Source of the DNA: Acanthopleura granulata
Lineage: Eukaryota > Mollusca > Polyplacophora > Chitonida > Chitonidae
Assembly (NCBI GenBank): GCA_016165875.1
Contig: JABBOT010000001.1
Span: 14,204,330 to 14,268,329, forward strand
DNA: 64,000 nt
Direction of reading: 5' to 3'
Shown piece by piece: positions 40,764-53,500 of the stretch (its first letter is position 1; each line of letters starts with the position of its first letter). Position numbers and translations under genes: made by a program. Below the pieces are notes generated by a model, which was not told the origin of the DNA, made no database searches, and saw only the letters and a program-made list of their open reading frames with translations.

Positions 40764-43700
40764 ACTGATTGAGAAAAGCCACAATAGATCTTGGCGAACG
40801 CAGCGTTCAGGTAATATGACATGACAGCTTGTGCTAGAATGACCTATTACAAAGTGAAGTATGATGGTTGCTTAACACAGATGATTTGAAACTGAAGAGC
40901 ATGGAAAAACACCAACACATACAATAACCACATATCACGTATCCGTGTACCATGGATTCCAGCACCAATCACCTTCAAGATATATAGGTCAATGGGAATT
41001 ATGGCAGGTCACATGACGGAATCGTATCTCAATATGTTCCACCATTGAACTTGCCATACTAGTGCTAAGCAATGCCAAGAAAAAAAAATTGCAAGAAAAA
41101 TTTAAAAAATAACAATAAAATGAATACAATCCTAAGGAATCTGTTTTAAATCATACTATGATGTTTCACAAAATGTATGTAAAAACTCCTTTGAGTTTCC
41201 TGTTCCATAATGTGATTTCAGCAGAGATAAAATCAAACAAATGTGATAAATAAAAGTCACAAGTTCACCTGCAAGCAGTCTGATGTTTACATGTACCTAG
41301 CATTGTCTTCAAACTTCCATTTTTCACTTTTAAAATGTTAACTTCTTAATTAATAAAGCATTGTGAAATCATTCAATAGATCAGTGCTTGGTATAACATC
41401 ACCCATGATGTACCTGCAAGCAAATGTCATACACGTATCTCTTGGTGCTATCAAAGTCTTCTGAGATGAAGGATATTATTCTTAATGAATTCTGATGCCC
41501 TGAAGACTGGAGCTGACAATATGCCACACTTTTGAAGTGTAAACAACTCAATCTACATAATGCCCTTGACAACCAAAAATGCAGAAAATGCAAAACCTGA
41601 ATGCACTTGTAATGCTACTGCAATCAAAATAACAAAGAGAACACGATATAACAACACGTACTTCTGTTCTGTAAAACTGTTTTCTGCTTCATTCCAATCC
41701 AAATAAAAATAAGACGTATGGTAAATGACCCAAACTTCTACCCCATGACTACATGTAAGTTGCTCAATGTGCTTAAAAAGGTGTTTTGAGGTTGTTTTGA
41801 AAGTAAAATTTTCTACTGGAAAAATGCATTCTTGGGCAACAATTTATGTCATTTTTTTTTTATCGTAATGGCCAAGGTACAGGTGAAAAACTGAACAAAT
41901 GACTGACTTAAAACCAGCAAGGAAACGTATCAAAATTCTACAAAGAAGAAGTTAATTTCTCATGACATCTCTGGGGATAAACAATCCACAGTTCTCTGCG
42001 TACATCTTCCACATAAGGTTGAAGCCGAGTACTGAATTAATTAAAATACCCATGATATTTGTATATTTACCAAGCTGCTAGAAACTATTAAAACAAGAAA
42101 ATACAAATGAAGTATGTTTTCTACAGGATGTATAACCAGCCAAAAGCTGTCTCATGCATGATGTTGGTCCAAAATAGAATAGATTTCTGTTCAAATAATA
42201 AGTCATGATGTCAAAAATGTTACACATCCAGCACATTATTCATTGATCAGTTTTAATCTTGTAGAAAGTAGAATGACTGAAATGCACAGTTTACCAATAT
42301 TTGAAAGTGTGTAACTGTTTTAATACAGAACAACTTTTTAAGACTGTAACAATACTTAAAATTTACATGTACCATAAGGGTTTCAACTGCATCATCCGGG
42401 TTGAAAAATAACCATCTTAGGATATAATACTTTGAAGTGATTTGCAGCCAGTTATAAGCAGCCAGAGATAGAAACTTTCTTGCTACAATACAGCATGCAC
42501 ATCTTCCCCAAACTAAAACCCAACAACGTACGTGTGGGTCTCTACAAATGCTGGCACACATTCAGAAAAAAAAAAAATGTTACGATAAAGGATTTACAAA
42601 AACAACAACATCAACAAGATTAACTAATGAAACAAAACTTTTATATCATACCCGATATGTATAGTAACCTGTATCTACCATTACATCTATCTGGCTGCAA
42701 TATTATGCCATAAAATATTATTTTGTATTTCACATATACATGTACATTCATATAACGTAATTTATCTTCTAGATGTTTCCAGTCAACAGCTTATGTTGCA
42801 AATTCTCTGTAAATAAAAGACCTCTGGAGATTTTAAATGCTTCCACACAATCTCTGTTTTTGTTTTCAGTGAAAATGAAAACAACTTATGGTGCTTCATA
42901 CGGTGTAGAGTCATAACCACAAAAATGGTCATCAAATGGTTGATTCCTTTCACTAATGCAAGGTATAAATGACAGCATAACAAAAATAATATGCATGGTG
43001 TGCTCACGTCTCATGAAAGATTGCCCTTAAACAGATTTCATCTTTAACATGCCCAGATTCTTCCCATCTTAAAAAAATAATAAATTAGTTTAAAAAAACA
43101 TCAAAAAATGAATGAATAATTCTAAAAAGAGTACAAAACATGCTGGACATGACTTTCTCAATTGCACTGAATCTTACAAACAGTATTTTATATTTAAAAG
43201 CAAGTCACTACATAGACTGTACAGATAAAAGTTAAAAGAAAAACAAATCATATAAATAATCATGTTTTTTGTTTACAAGCATCATGAGGTAACTGTTAGA
43301 GCTCACAAAGAAAAATAAGCTGAAAAAAATGAAAGAAAGAAGGAAATTCCCCTCAGTCCATAATGGTCAAGAGTCATTATTCCCAGGGATTCATTCTTCT
43401 TAATATAACAATAACTTTTTGAGTGACTTTTCAAAACAGTGTGTGCACGAGAATTGGTAACATTAATATCCAGTGAATGCCGCCTTAAATGAAGTTTGCA
43501 TATGTAAGTGGAAGAATAATTCTGAAAGCAAGGCACTAGGCAAAACATAATGAAAATGTTCCCGCACGTTGTGATAAAAATAAATATGAGAGGAACAAGA
43601 CAATGCCTAGTGAATCCGGTATATTTCCTACATAGTCATTTTCTCACAATAAAAGCTATGTACATGTTTGCACCAAAATTAATCCAATTGTCAACATTTG

Positions 43701-44363
43701 TTTACAAGGTTGAGATTATTTAAACATTGCAAGTTCACAGAAGCCATCCCACCTACCACAAACCTCACAGTATCCTAAACAGCCCATTTCCATTTCTACT
43801 TTATACACATACATAATATCAAAACAGTGGATGGCTCAGCAAAAAGCCTTGTCTCACACCAACATTTACGTACCAGCAGTAATATAGGTCTACAGGCTTC
43901 AATGAACACAGACAGTGATCCACATGTACAACATATTAACTATGGCAAAACTACAGGCAACTATATCTGCAAGATACCATTATTTGTTTCGTCACCACTT
44001 AAAGCGTGTGGTAAACGAGAATCAGAATGAAAAAAAAAAAAAAAAAAAGAAGCGAAGTAATGCATCAGTCGTGAGTTACACAAGCAGGCATCTCTCACAG
44101 CTGTCCTGATGTTTCAGATTGCTGAGCCAGTTTGAAGGCCAGCTGTTCTGTAGAAAATCTGATGTGTTTACAGAGGACTTGTAATGCAGGTTTGTAAGCC
44201 AGAAGTAGCTAGTGGTGTACTGTTACCTACATATGCACAGTCAGCTCTGAAAATGGTCACAAATATCAACACATAAGCATGTATCAGTGGTTGGATGAGA
44301 GCTTCTCAGTTCTGTGATTCCAACTGACAAAGTCACAGGATATGTTCTTGCCTTTAGCCCCAA

Positions 44364-44369
44364 TTTATT
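44364..44369 (-). terminator. Proximal poly(A) signal, ABLIM
   Basis: AATAAA on the - strand about 25 nt after the stop codon; if used it would leave a very short 3' UTR. Confidence 0.4.
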
Positions 44370-44393
44370 TCTGGTCTAGGTAGAAAACTGTCC

Positions 44394-44507
44394 TCAGTAA
44401 AGATTGTTTCGCCTTTTTATATCATTTCTCTTCCATTCCGCCATTTTGTAAAATTCCTCTCTACTCATTTTGAAAATGTCCTCAAATTCCTCCTTAGAAA
44501 GATGTAT
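44394..44507 (-). CDS. ABLIM: ABLIM exon 14, villin headpiece C-terminus
   Basis: - strand acceptor tcgtttacag; phase 0; stop TGA at 44396-44394. Reads IHLSKEEFEDIFKMSREEFY then KMAEWKRNDIKRRNNLY. The WKRN core is kept; the family normally ends in KK..LF. Confidence 0.96.
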   Translation of the reverse strand: MHLSKEEFEDIFKMSREEFYKMAEWKRNDIKRRNNLY

Positions 44508-47500
44508 CTGTAAACGAAGAACATGAAAAGTAAATGAAAAGAAACTGACAAATTGACAAATCTCAATTTCATTTATTTTATTTGTGTTTCTAGTCATATG
44601 TTAATTATATAATGGTGGTTCGCAAATTGTCTAACACTCGGTCAACCCCCAAGCTGAAATACCACAGCACAGGGCACCAACTAGTGGTCAGCAACACGAA
44701 AGCACTGCACTCACTGGTCGACAATAGATCAATATCTGACAGGATTAAAAGAGGAGTCCCACAAACCAACTTGTCTATGGAAACTTGAATACCTTAATTT
44801 TTTAAAACTGTATATATATATATATAGTTTTAAGAAATAATTATAATGTTATAATACTCTACAGCTGTATGCATACAATTTTTAGCACTATACTTTATTG
44901 TCTGGCATTAGGCTGCCTTACTCTGTGAAGCTTTATTAACACAGCTTAGCTAACACAGTTATAAAATTGTGTACATTTACACAACAATCAACAAAACAAT
45001 TCAGTTTTTAAAGTATAAAGCGTGGAACTGAATTTTCTATACTCACCTCTAATCTATTTATATCAACATCCCTTGGCAGATCAAAATTTGTTATCTTCAA
45101 TTTCTCATATGTGTAAACCTGAAAAGAACAAGAAGTCAATCAGTTACTGCAGGCATGTTTCAAACGTACTAGGTCACTCATTAATTTGCATTTAAGACAA
45201 AGGTAGTCTTAATGTTGCAGTTTTATTCTTTGATTGTTGTGCTGAATTAAAAGCTTTGTAAACCTGACTAAGAATCAGATAAAGAATGAATTATTATAAA
45301 CAGTGCAACAAAAGAAAGTTCCCCCCCAAAAACGTTGTTTGATATCTCCCGTGATATGTACCAGATGCAATGAAATTTTGCACACACTATCCCAGTAACC
45401 AGGCGAATGCGGTATATCAAGGATTAACGTGCAGGTGCCATTGTGCGCTAACTGGCATGCGCAAACTGAAAATCTGTCAATTTTAAAATTTCATAAAAGG
45501 AGTCACTGGCAAATTTTGATTTTCTACTGCATGTACAGTAAATGACCCCAAATTTCGCCCATCAAAATTGGGGGTATCAAAGGTCATAAAATAGTGAGAC
45601 TTTTAGGTTTAAAACAGGATATCCCCTTTTCTTCCACACAATCCTGCAGACATCTTTACAAGATCAACAGAGTTCTCAGAATCAGGCTAAATTTGCAAAC
45701 TTAGTCCTCAGCTAATTTTTACGTCATTTACCATATACTAAATTACCCCTTAGGCACATGTAACTTGTATCTCCCACATTTTGCATCATTGCAAGAACTG
45801 CAACTGTTGTTTCTGACATAAAAACTGTTGATAAGTTAGGGTACTATAGTTTGATATGCTAACTCAGTAAGTCAGTGTAAAGTAGCTTGATCAGTAAGGA
45901 TAATTTTGCTAGATAAGTCAGCGTAATGCAGTGTGATAAGTCAGTGTAATGTAGCTTGATAAGTCTGGTTAATGCAGCCTGATAGGTCAGTGTAATGTAT
46001 CTTAATCAGTAAGGATAATGCAGCCTGACAGGTCAGTGTAATGCAGCTTGATCAGTAAGGATAATGCAGCCTGATAGATCAGTGTAATGCAGCTTGATCA
46101 GTAAGGATAATGCAGCCTGACAGGTCAGTGTAATGCAGCTTGATCAGTAAGGATAATGCAGCCTGACAGGTCAGTGTAGTGCAGCTTGATCAGTAAGGAT
46201 AAGCCTGACAGATCAGTGTAATGCAGCTTGATCAGTAAGGATAATGCAGAGTGATAGGTCAGCAGCTTGATAATGCAGCTGGACCAGCTAACGTACGGGA
46301 GGCTCAGTTTCTGTATGCCAGGTGCTCCTCTGAATCTTCAACAGAGATACGCCCGGTCCAGTGCCCTCAAATATGCTGGGAGGTTTCTAAGAAAAACAAA
46401 CAAACAAACAAGATGAGATTCAAACTAAGAACTCGTACACCTGAATGCTGTAATTAGTCATTCCACACATGATTAATACGACAACTGTTAACACAGTAAT
46501 AGCTGAGGTGTTCTGCAGAGATACGGGTCTTCTCAATGTATAGCTCAGCTCACAACATAAAGGCCAAGAGCAAATAGATTTATCACGGTTCTTTGTATTT
46601 GTTTATAGGTTCTGTAGTTTTCTCCCCCATTTGATTTCATGTAAATAATAGCAAATGACAACACGCAAAGCTAATGGCCTTTAACATGGCTTATACCCTG
46701 TTCACAGGGTGTAAAACCTAAGCCGACTGAACTTTAAGCCAGCTTAACTTCAAGCTGGTTTATTTTTGGCCAAGACAATTCGCATATGTGACCAAAATAT
46801 ACTTGGGGTATTTAATCCACTTTCCGCTCACATCAAAAATTAGTGCACCAAACTCCTCTCAAGCTACATTTGAACGCAGCACATTTAAATTGATTTACAT
46901 ACCTCTGCTTGCATACATGCAGCTATCTCATAAACATGCCTCAGTGTTTAAAAATCTTTGGGTTGAATTTACTACATCTGAAAAGTTTCTTTACCTTAAA
47001 AGCTTGACTTTAAGAATTTCACATAATATTTTTTAAAGTGACCTACTTGAAGATTAATCGATACATCCAAATATATCTTCACCATAAAGCTGGATCCAGT
47101 ATTCATTATTAAAAACAACCACCTCTGCTTACCTTAGATCCTCCTTCAGTACTCACTGACGACGTAGAAGCATCTGAAAAAACAGGTAGAAATATCAGTA
47201 CAGACCGAGCAAAAATCAACACATTCGACATATTAACAAGTAGACTAGGCCATAAGGTTTTGGCCAAATTTTGTGAAACAGGCAGCAAACATGTCTCTGA
47301 ACATACTCATGAAAGATGTTAACATTAACATCAGTCTATGTGTGTACAATAAATCATTAAAATTTCACCCAATTACAGTTATCATTTGAAAATCTTCAGA
47401 CAAATGCAAAAGGAGATACTGCTACATACGTGTTGATCTTCTCTTTTCATCACTATCGTCGAAGTCAAAAAACCTCTGCAACAGAGAAAAGTTAATAAAG

Positions 47501-50500
47501 TCACAAATACCATTGGGCCAAAGCCAAGTGCAAAGTGAAGTCTGACAACATACTGGACAAGTGAACAATTAAAGATTGTTTACGCTTTATTTATATCCTT
47601 TTCTTTTCCATACGGCCATTCTGTATAAAAATATCCTCTCCATTCATTTTATAATTGTCCTCTAATTCCAGAATTTACAAGAAGTGAGAATTTAAAAACC
47701 AGAATTCCCTTTTTCAATAAGTGTTGAAAAACCTTGAACTACTGATTTTTCTCGCAAACCCATCTGATTTACCTGGTCAGCAGTGTGTCAAACTATATAT
47801 AGGTTTCAAGTTCAAGTACAATGGAGCAGTATTAAAGGGAGATAATTTGGCACACGGGGTTACTCACATAGTCCAGTTGTCCCCCATAAGCACCCTGTAA
47901 TGGTAATGTCACAGACTTGGGGGTCCAGCCTCCATAACCTGGTTTAGGAGCTGTGGAATAATTCATACATTAATCAATACATCAGAAAACCTCTTTTAAA
48001 CTTGAATCTTTTTAAATGCAAATCACAAAAAAAGGGGGCCAGTCAGCTGACTGATCACATCATCTTTGTTTGAATTGATCCCACCATAACTGTTCATGCA
48101 TCTACACTCTGAAATTACCTTTATCACAGTAACACTGTACCGCCAAATGTGAGAGTTGCTTCTGGCATACATGTTAAGTTCATACAACAAACTGGTGAAA
48201 TCATGAGCAGTCTTACCTGGATAATTGGGGAACCTAGACGCAGATAAAGATCTGTAACCACGGAGATCACTGTCATCCCAGGAGCGGGGGCGGGGCCTGT
48301 CCAGGAATCTCGACGGAGCTGAAACAAGACGCCAAAAATCCATGTAAAATGTCATAGCAACAGGATTTATCCAACACAATATAAACACGAGTGGATTGTC
48401 TTTTTGGCTGAGAGTCACTGGATTAGATTAGACAGATTTAAAGTTTCCGTGAAGACTACTGTAAGTTCAGTAACTCAGTTGAACCTTCATCATAAAATGA
48501 AAGATAGCTCATGACTGAGGAAATGTTCATCAAACAGAGTATAAAATTCTCTCTTGAATCCAAAAAAAAAAAAAAAGTTTGAATATGTATGAATTCGTTG
48601 CTGAATTATTTTTTGAAGTGAGGAGTACTTTACTGCCCACTGGTGATCTGAAGGTGCCCATGCTTTTAAGCTAATGAGGGACTGACCAATCAGAGAGCTA
48701 GGAGAAATCAGCTGTTCATAAGCTGTGATGTAAATCCTCTGAGTTGACTGTCAATGTAACATGTAATAACACAGGGACAGGACACCGTTTTAATGTTATA
48801 TGTTTTAACTGCAACAAGTACAGGTGTAAAGAACACTGCAAAGTATTTCCAGACCAGTATTGTGGCAGGAGTAAGTTTCTAAATCATTTTATGTTATGAA
48901 TTTTCAGGTAGAATGAAGTTTCAAAGACAACTCTAGCAGCTTACTAGTCTTTGGTGACCAGAGTTTTCCGCGCTTGGAACAATTACGTCTACAATGCCAG
49001 CGTTTGGAACAATTACGTCTACAATGCCAGCGTTTGGAACAATTACGTCTACAATGCCAGCGTTTCATGCTAGACGATGCGAGTAAGGTCAAATGTCAGT
49101 TTCCACTGTCACAGTGGCGTTTAGAAAAAAATACTTTGCTGAAATAAACATAATACTGTCCAACCTTTTTGGCAAAATTAACTTAAAACATGCGCTGTCT
49201 TTAACTTTAATATAGAAAATACACAAAAAGAGTATTTTAGAACTTCACTTTAACAAGCCAAAATATTGAAGAATTTGTCAATGTTGTCATACCTGGGTAT
49301 TTATACACTTGATATAATACATTTCAAACCAGTCATGGCAAAAACAGGGCTCTTACAGGCAAACATAGGCGACTGATAGCGAGTTCTGTAGCGGGGCTCG
49401 TAACTGGCACTGGGGACACGCGAGGCCTTCCAGGGGTCGAGTGGAGAGGGGATGACCACCTTCCTATCCTCCAGGCTCTTCAGGATAGCCTGGGCTATGG
49501 AGGATTTGGCGTCCAGTTTCGACAGCTCCTCAATCTCTCGTTTCACCTGGGGATTTTCCTTAGGCAGCATCTCTTCCTCATCTTCATCATCTGCTAGACC
49601 ACGGCTCTTCTTACGCTCTCTTACTGTGGACGCACAAAACATACGCAAATAACATGGCCCCTCTTACGCGCTCTTACTGTGGACCCACAAGACATACACA
49701 AACAACACGGCCCTTCATACGCTCTCTGACTGTAGACAAACAAAACATACACAAATAACATGGGTCTTCTTATCTTCTCTTACTGTACAAACACAAAACA
49801 CACACAAACAACACAGCTCTTCTTATGCTCTCTTACTGTAGACACACAAAATATACAAAATAACACATCTCTGCTTACGCCCTCTTACTGTACACACACA
49901 AAACACACACATAACATGGCTTTTCTTAGTGTACACAAACAAAACATACACAAATAACATAATGATTCTTACTGCAGAACATGAACAATATACCTGATAC
50001 ATCTACATATACAAGTAAACAGACCATCTACCACACAAAGTCTACTGGGAAATGTTTGCTATAGATGAAAGTCCACTGCAATCTCCCTGAATGTTACCTA
50101 AATATATTTTTACCATTTATTATCCACTCGAAAGGTAGCATATTTGAGTATTATAATATCCAGGAACAGGTTAAAATTCCATTCTGATGCCAGGTACTGC
50201 ATAGACGATGAGATGGAATCTATTTTCATATTTCCCAACTCCCTGTGCAATACCCTTGCACTTCAGTTTTCACTCATGACAGTAGTCCAATTCTAGCACC
50301 GACCATAGTAATCACTGCTTTACCGCTACAAGAAAAATGCCTTTGAGAGTGTACTTACATATTTCTGGCAGAAGAGCAGCGGGTGAGGGGGGTCCTGGCC
50401 AGTCCTCTCTATCTATCTTGGCAATCTCTTTCGGCTGTGGGGGTCGGGCTGACGGGTACATGCTCATCTTCACTGGCTCTTCATTCTTCAGGTCCACGGG

Positions 50501-53500
50501 CGACGTGGCAGGTATCTTGACCACTTTCTTACCCTGCCCGGAGGCTAGCACACAAAAACAAACACAGTGAACGATGTACTAAGTTATGTCATGGAGCAAT
50601 AATTTCACGTTCTGGTTGGTATATTTTGTGAACACACCTGTAATACTGAGCAAAGAAGTGAAGAGAATAATAACATTAAAGGTGCATTATACATGTATGG
50701 TCTAAATCTAGCTCCTAATTATACTAATTTCAGTAGACTGTTGTTTAATGCCATACTGAAGAATTTTTGTCTTACAGACATAGGGTTTCAGTAAGTATTA
50801 CAGTTGGATGAAACTGGGGTCAGCAAAGGCCCACTGGCAAGTTATTGACGAACTTTCCAAAGTGATATATAGCCATATTGGTAGGAGGTAAATGGTTTCA
50901 ACGAACATAACATCCCCATAAATGCCACTGATTACTTTTTGTCACTATTAAGGGCACTATAATGAGAGCAGATGGCTTCAAATCATAAGCAAATGACATA
51001 ATACAGTTACAATATCTAATAAACTTATACTAGCCTCTTGCCACTGTGTGTTCAGAAAGGAATGAGAAAAAGTTAGCTATTACAGTCTTTCACTTCTGAA
51101 TATTTTGACTTGAAAAAAGATCATTCTAACATGTGTTCAAGTTTCGGGGTTGGCCAGTTAATATTACTTACCTAATGCACTCATTCCTACAACAGAAGAA
51201 AATTGTAATAAATTATTTACCAGATAAATAAATTAACAGCACGTCTTGGAGCGTAGAGTAACATATTTATATTAACGCAAATCAAGCCAGAAGCTCAGAA
51301 CATAATACTGTTTAAACACTGGATGGTCGAGACAGAAATCAAGGGAGATAACTCCAGAGACAAACCAATCGACACACCTCCCCTAGTGTGGTTGATATTT
51401 CTGTAGTTTGTGGTATTACTACCACGACGGCAAAAGGTTGTTATATATTTATAGTTGAACACTGGCTAAAACTAACATCATAATTGTTTCTGCCCGGCTG
51501 AGTGGATGAAAACAATCCACACATTGGTAATATTAAGAACTGCATAATTTAACATTCGTTGAAATCACGTTACTTGTATAATAAATAAAACTAATTAAAA
51601 CAACAACAAAACCCCAAATAACTGCAGGGTACAGGATAATAAATGGCATTTTGTTTTACACACCTTTCTTATGTTTCATCCATGTTGGTGGCTCCATGGA
51701 ATATGTGAAATTTTCTGAAAGAAAATATATTGCATTATTCTCACATGGCGATATTGTAAACCTGAAAACATACTGAATGTTGCTGAGCAACTGCTTAATT
51801 TATCTTCTTCAATTCCATTTAACAAGAAAAAAATGTCCATGTACTATTTATGAATTATGAAACTTGGTTAACAATCTAAACAGTCAGACTTTAACCAATT
51901 CACAGGCCTGTTGTTGAAAAGCAGTTCCATGTTCCTTCAATTCCATACAAAAACCACAAAATGATAAGCCCTGCATTATGCCCTAGTGTATGCTCCCAAA
52001 GAACTAAACTTAACATAAAATGTGTTCTCCATACATATATTGGACAATATATTACTGGTTCTTAACACATTATAATGTGGTTACTACATTTATACTGCTT
52101 ATAAATATGATAATGTTTGGTGCATAACATGACGTTATCTGTACATTGCAGATCTTCCACTGCTACCCTTCAGTAATCCAATTACACAGGTCAAGAGAAT
52201 ATTACTGGCCTCATCCTGATGTCCACAAAGGAAAGAAGAGTACCAAGTAACAAAAGGATAGGAAGTGGCTAGCAGGAGAGACAAAACTGCTCCTAAGGGT
52301 GGCAGATCAAAGTCTACCGTCCTGAGCGGCACTTTCTGATAGAAGGCCTTACCCACTGCTAATCAGGCCTAGTATCAGCCCTTAAATTACATCAACTACA
52401 AATGACTCTTGGTTCAAGCATGTATAGCAAGTGAATACAGCAGGCCTACATTGGACGCAAGTGCCAATAGCTGATAGAGGTAAAATGGAGATTCTGCTCA
52501 ACAACAGACGGTTTATTGCATTCTAGATGTAGGGATTGGAAAAAATCGCAAGACAGCAACATAACATGAGGCAAGGCATTAAGGCCCTTTGTGATTCATG
52601 GCACCCATTTGCCAATCAATCCTTGGGATGAGGTTGGTCCCAGGCTGTTAGTACAACTAACCTGGTCTAGCAAAGTTGGGTGATCGCTGAGCCTGGGTGG
52701 GGTTGGAGGTTGGTCGCTTCAGGTAACCGGTACTACTCTCCTTCAGGTAACTTGTGTTGTAAAATTTCCCAAAGTTCACTTCTGTCCTCCTGGACATAGA
52801 CCCAGAGTCCTGTTAAAGCAAGGCCAAGTAGTGATTTTTTAAGTTCGTAAAAATTTGCCCTTTAAGTCTACTTCCTAATGCAATGAAAAGGGGAAATTTT
52901 AAAGTTGCAATTTCAATAACTTGCAATTTCAGCTCTGTAAACGCAATGCGAAGGATTACTTCAAAACTACCCTTGGAGTTTTTTTTTACTCCAAACTAAC
53001 AGAAACTACTGAAGAGGGTTCAATACAATTCAAACCCTAACAAACATCCATTAATGAGTTTAATATTGAATTGACTAACCAATTTAATGACAAACATTTA
53101 ATTTTAACCAGAGACAAAAATACCAGAAGATAACACAATCATACATGGATAATTTCTGCAATGACTGAAACTGATATTATCTGATATGTTATAACAAAAT
53201 ATGAAAATGAGTTTACTTGGTGAAGTGTACAAACATATGACAAGCTGGATTCACAGGACCAGGGATGGAAGGGCCAGACAGTTGTAACTGTCCACAGAAC
53301 GTGATAGAAATGACCAAATATACAATGAAAAAAAAATGAAAAACAATAACATGAAAACACTGCCACATGATTGGCAGAAAGGTACAGAGAAAAAAGGGTC
53401 CAAAATAGGCCACCTTTAGCCTTTAAGCTCAACAATGTACTGTACACATCAGACTGACTACATTCGTTCATGCACTTTGGTATGTTGCGTGACATTTTGT

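Larger units (their letters stand above)
40736..44393 (-). other. ABLIM: Probable ABLIM 3' UTR
   Basis: No coding sequence is recognised between the ABLIM stop and the distal poly(A) signal. AT-rich with several A-runs, including a 20-A tract near 44030. Confidence 0.5.

Noticed and set aside
48023..48418. 131-codon - strand frame covering ABLIM exon 9
   Set aside because: It runs through both splice sites of a phase-matched exon; only the 48217-48318 part is coding.
50737..50870. Sequence gtttaatgccatactgaaga with a SINE-tail flavour in ABLIM intron 6
   Set aside because: Only weak, broken similarity to the SINE tails elsewhere in the window; no flanking duplication seen.
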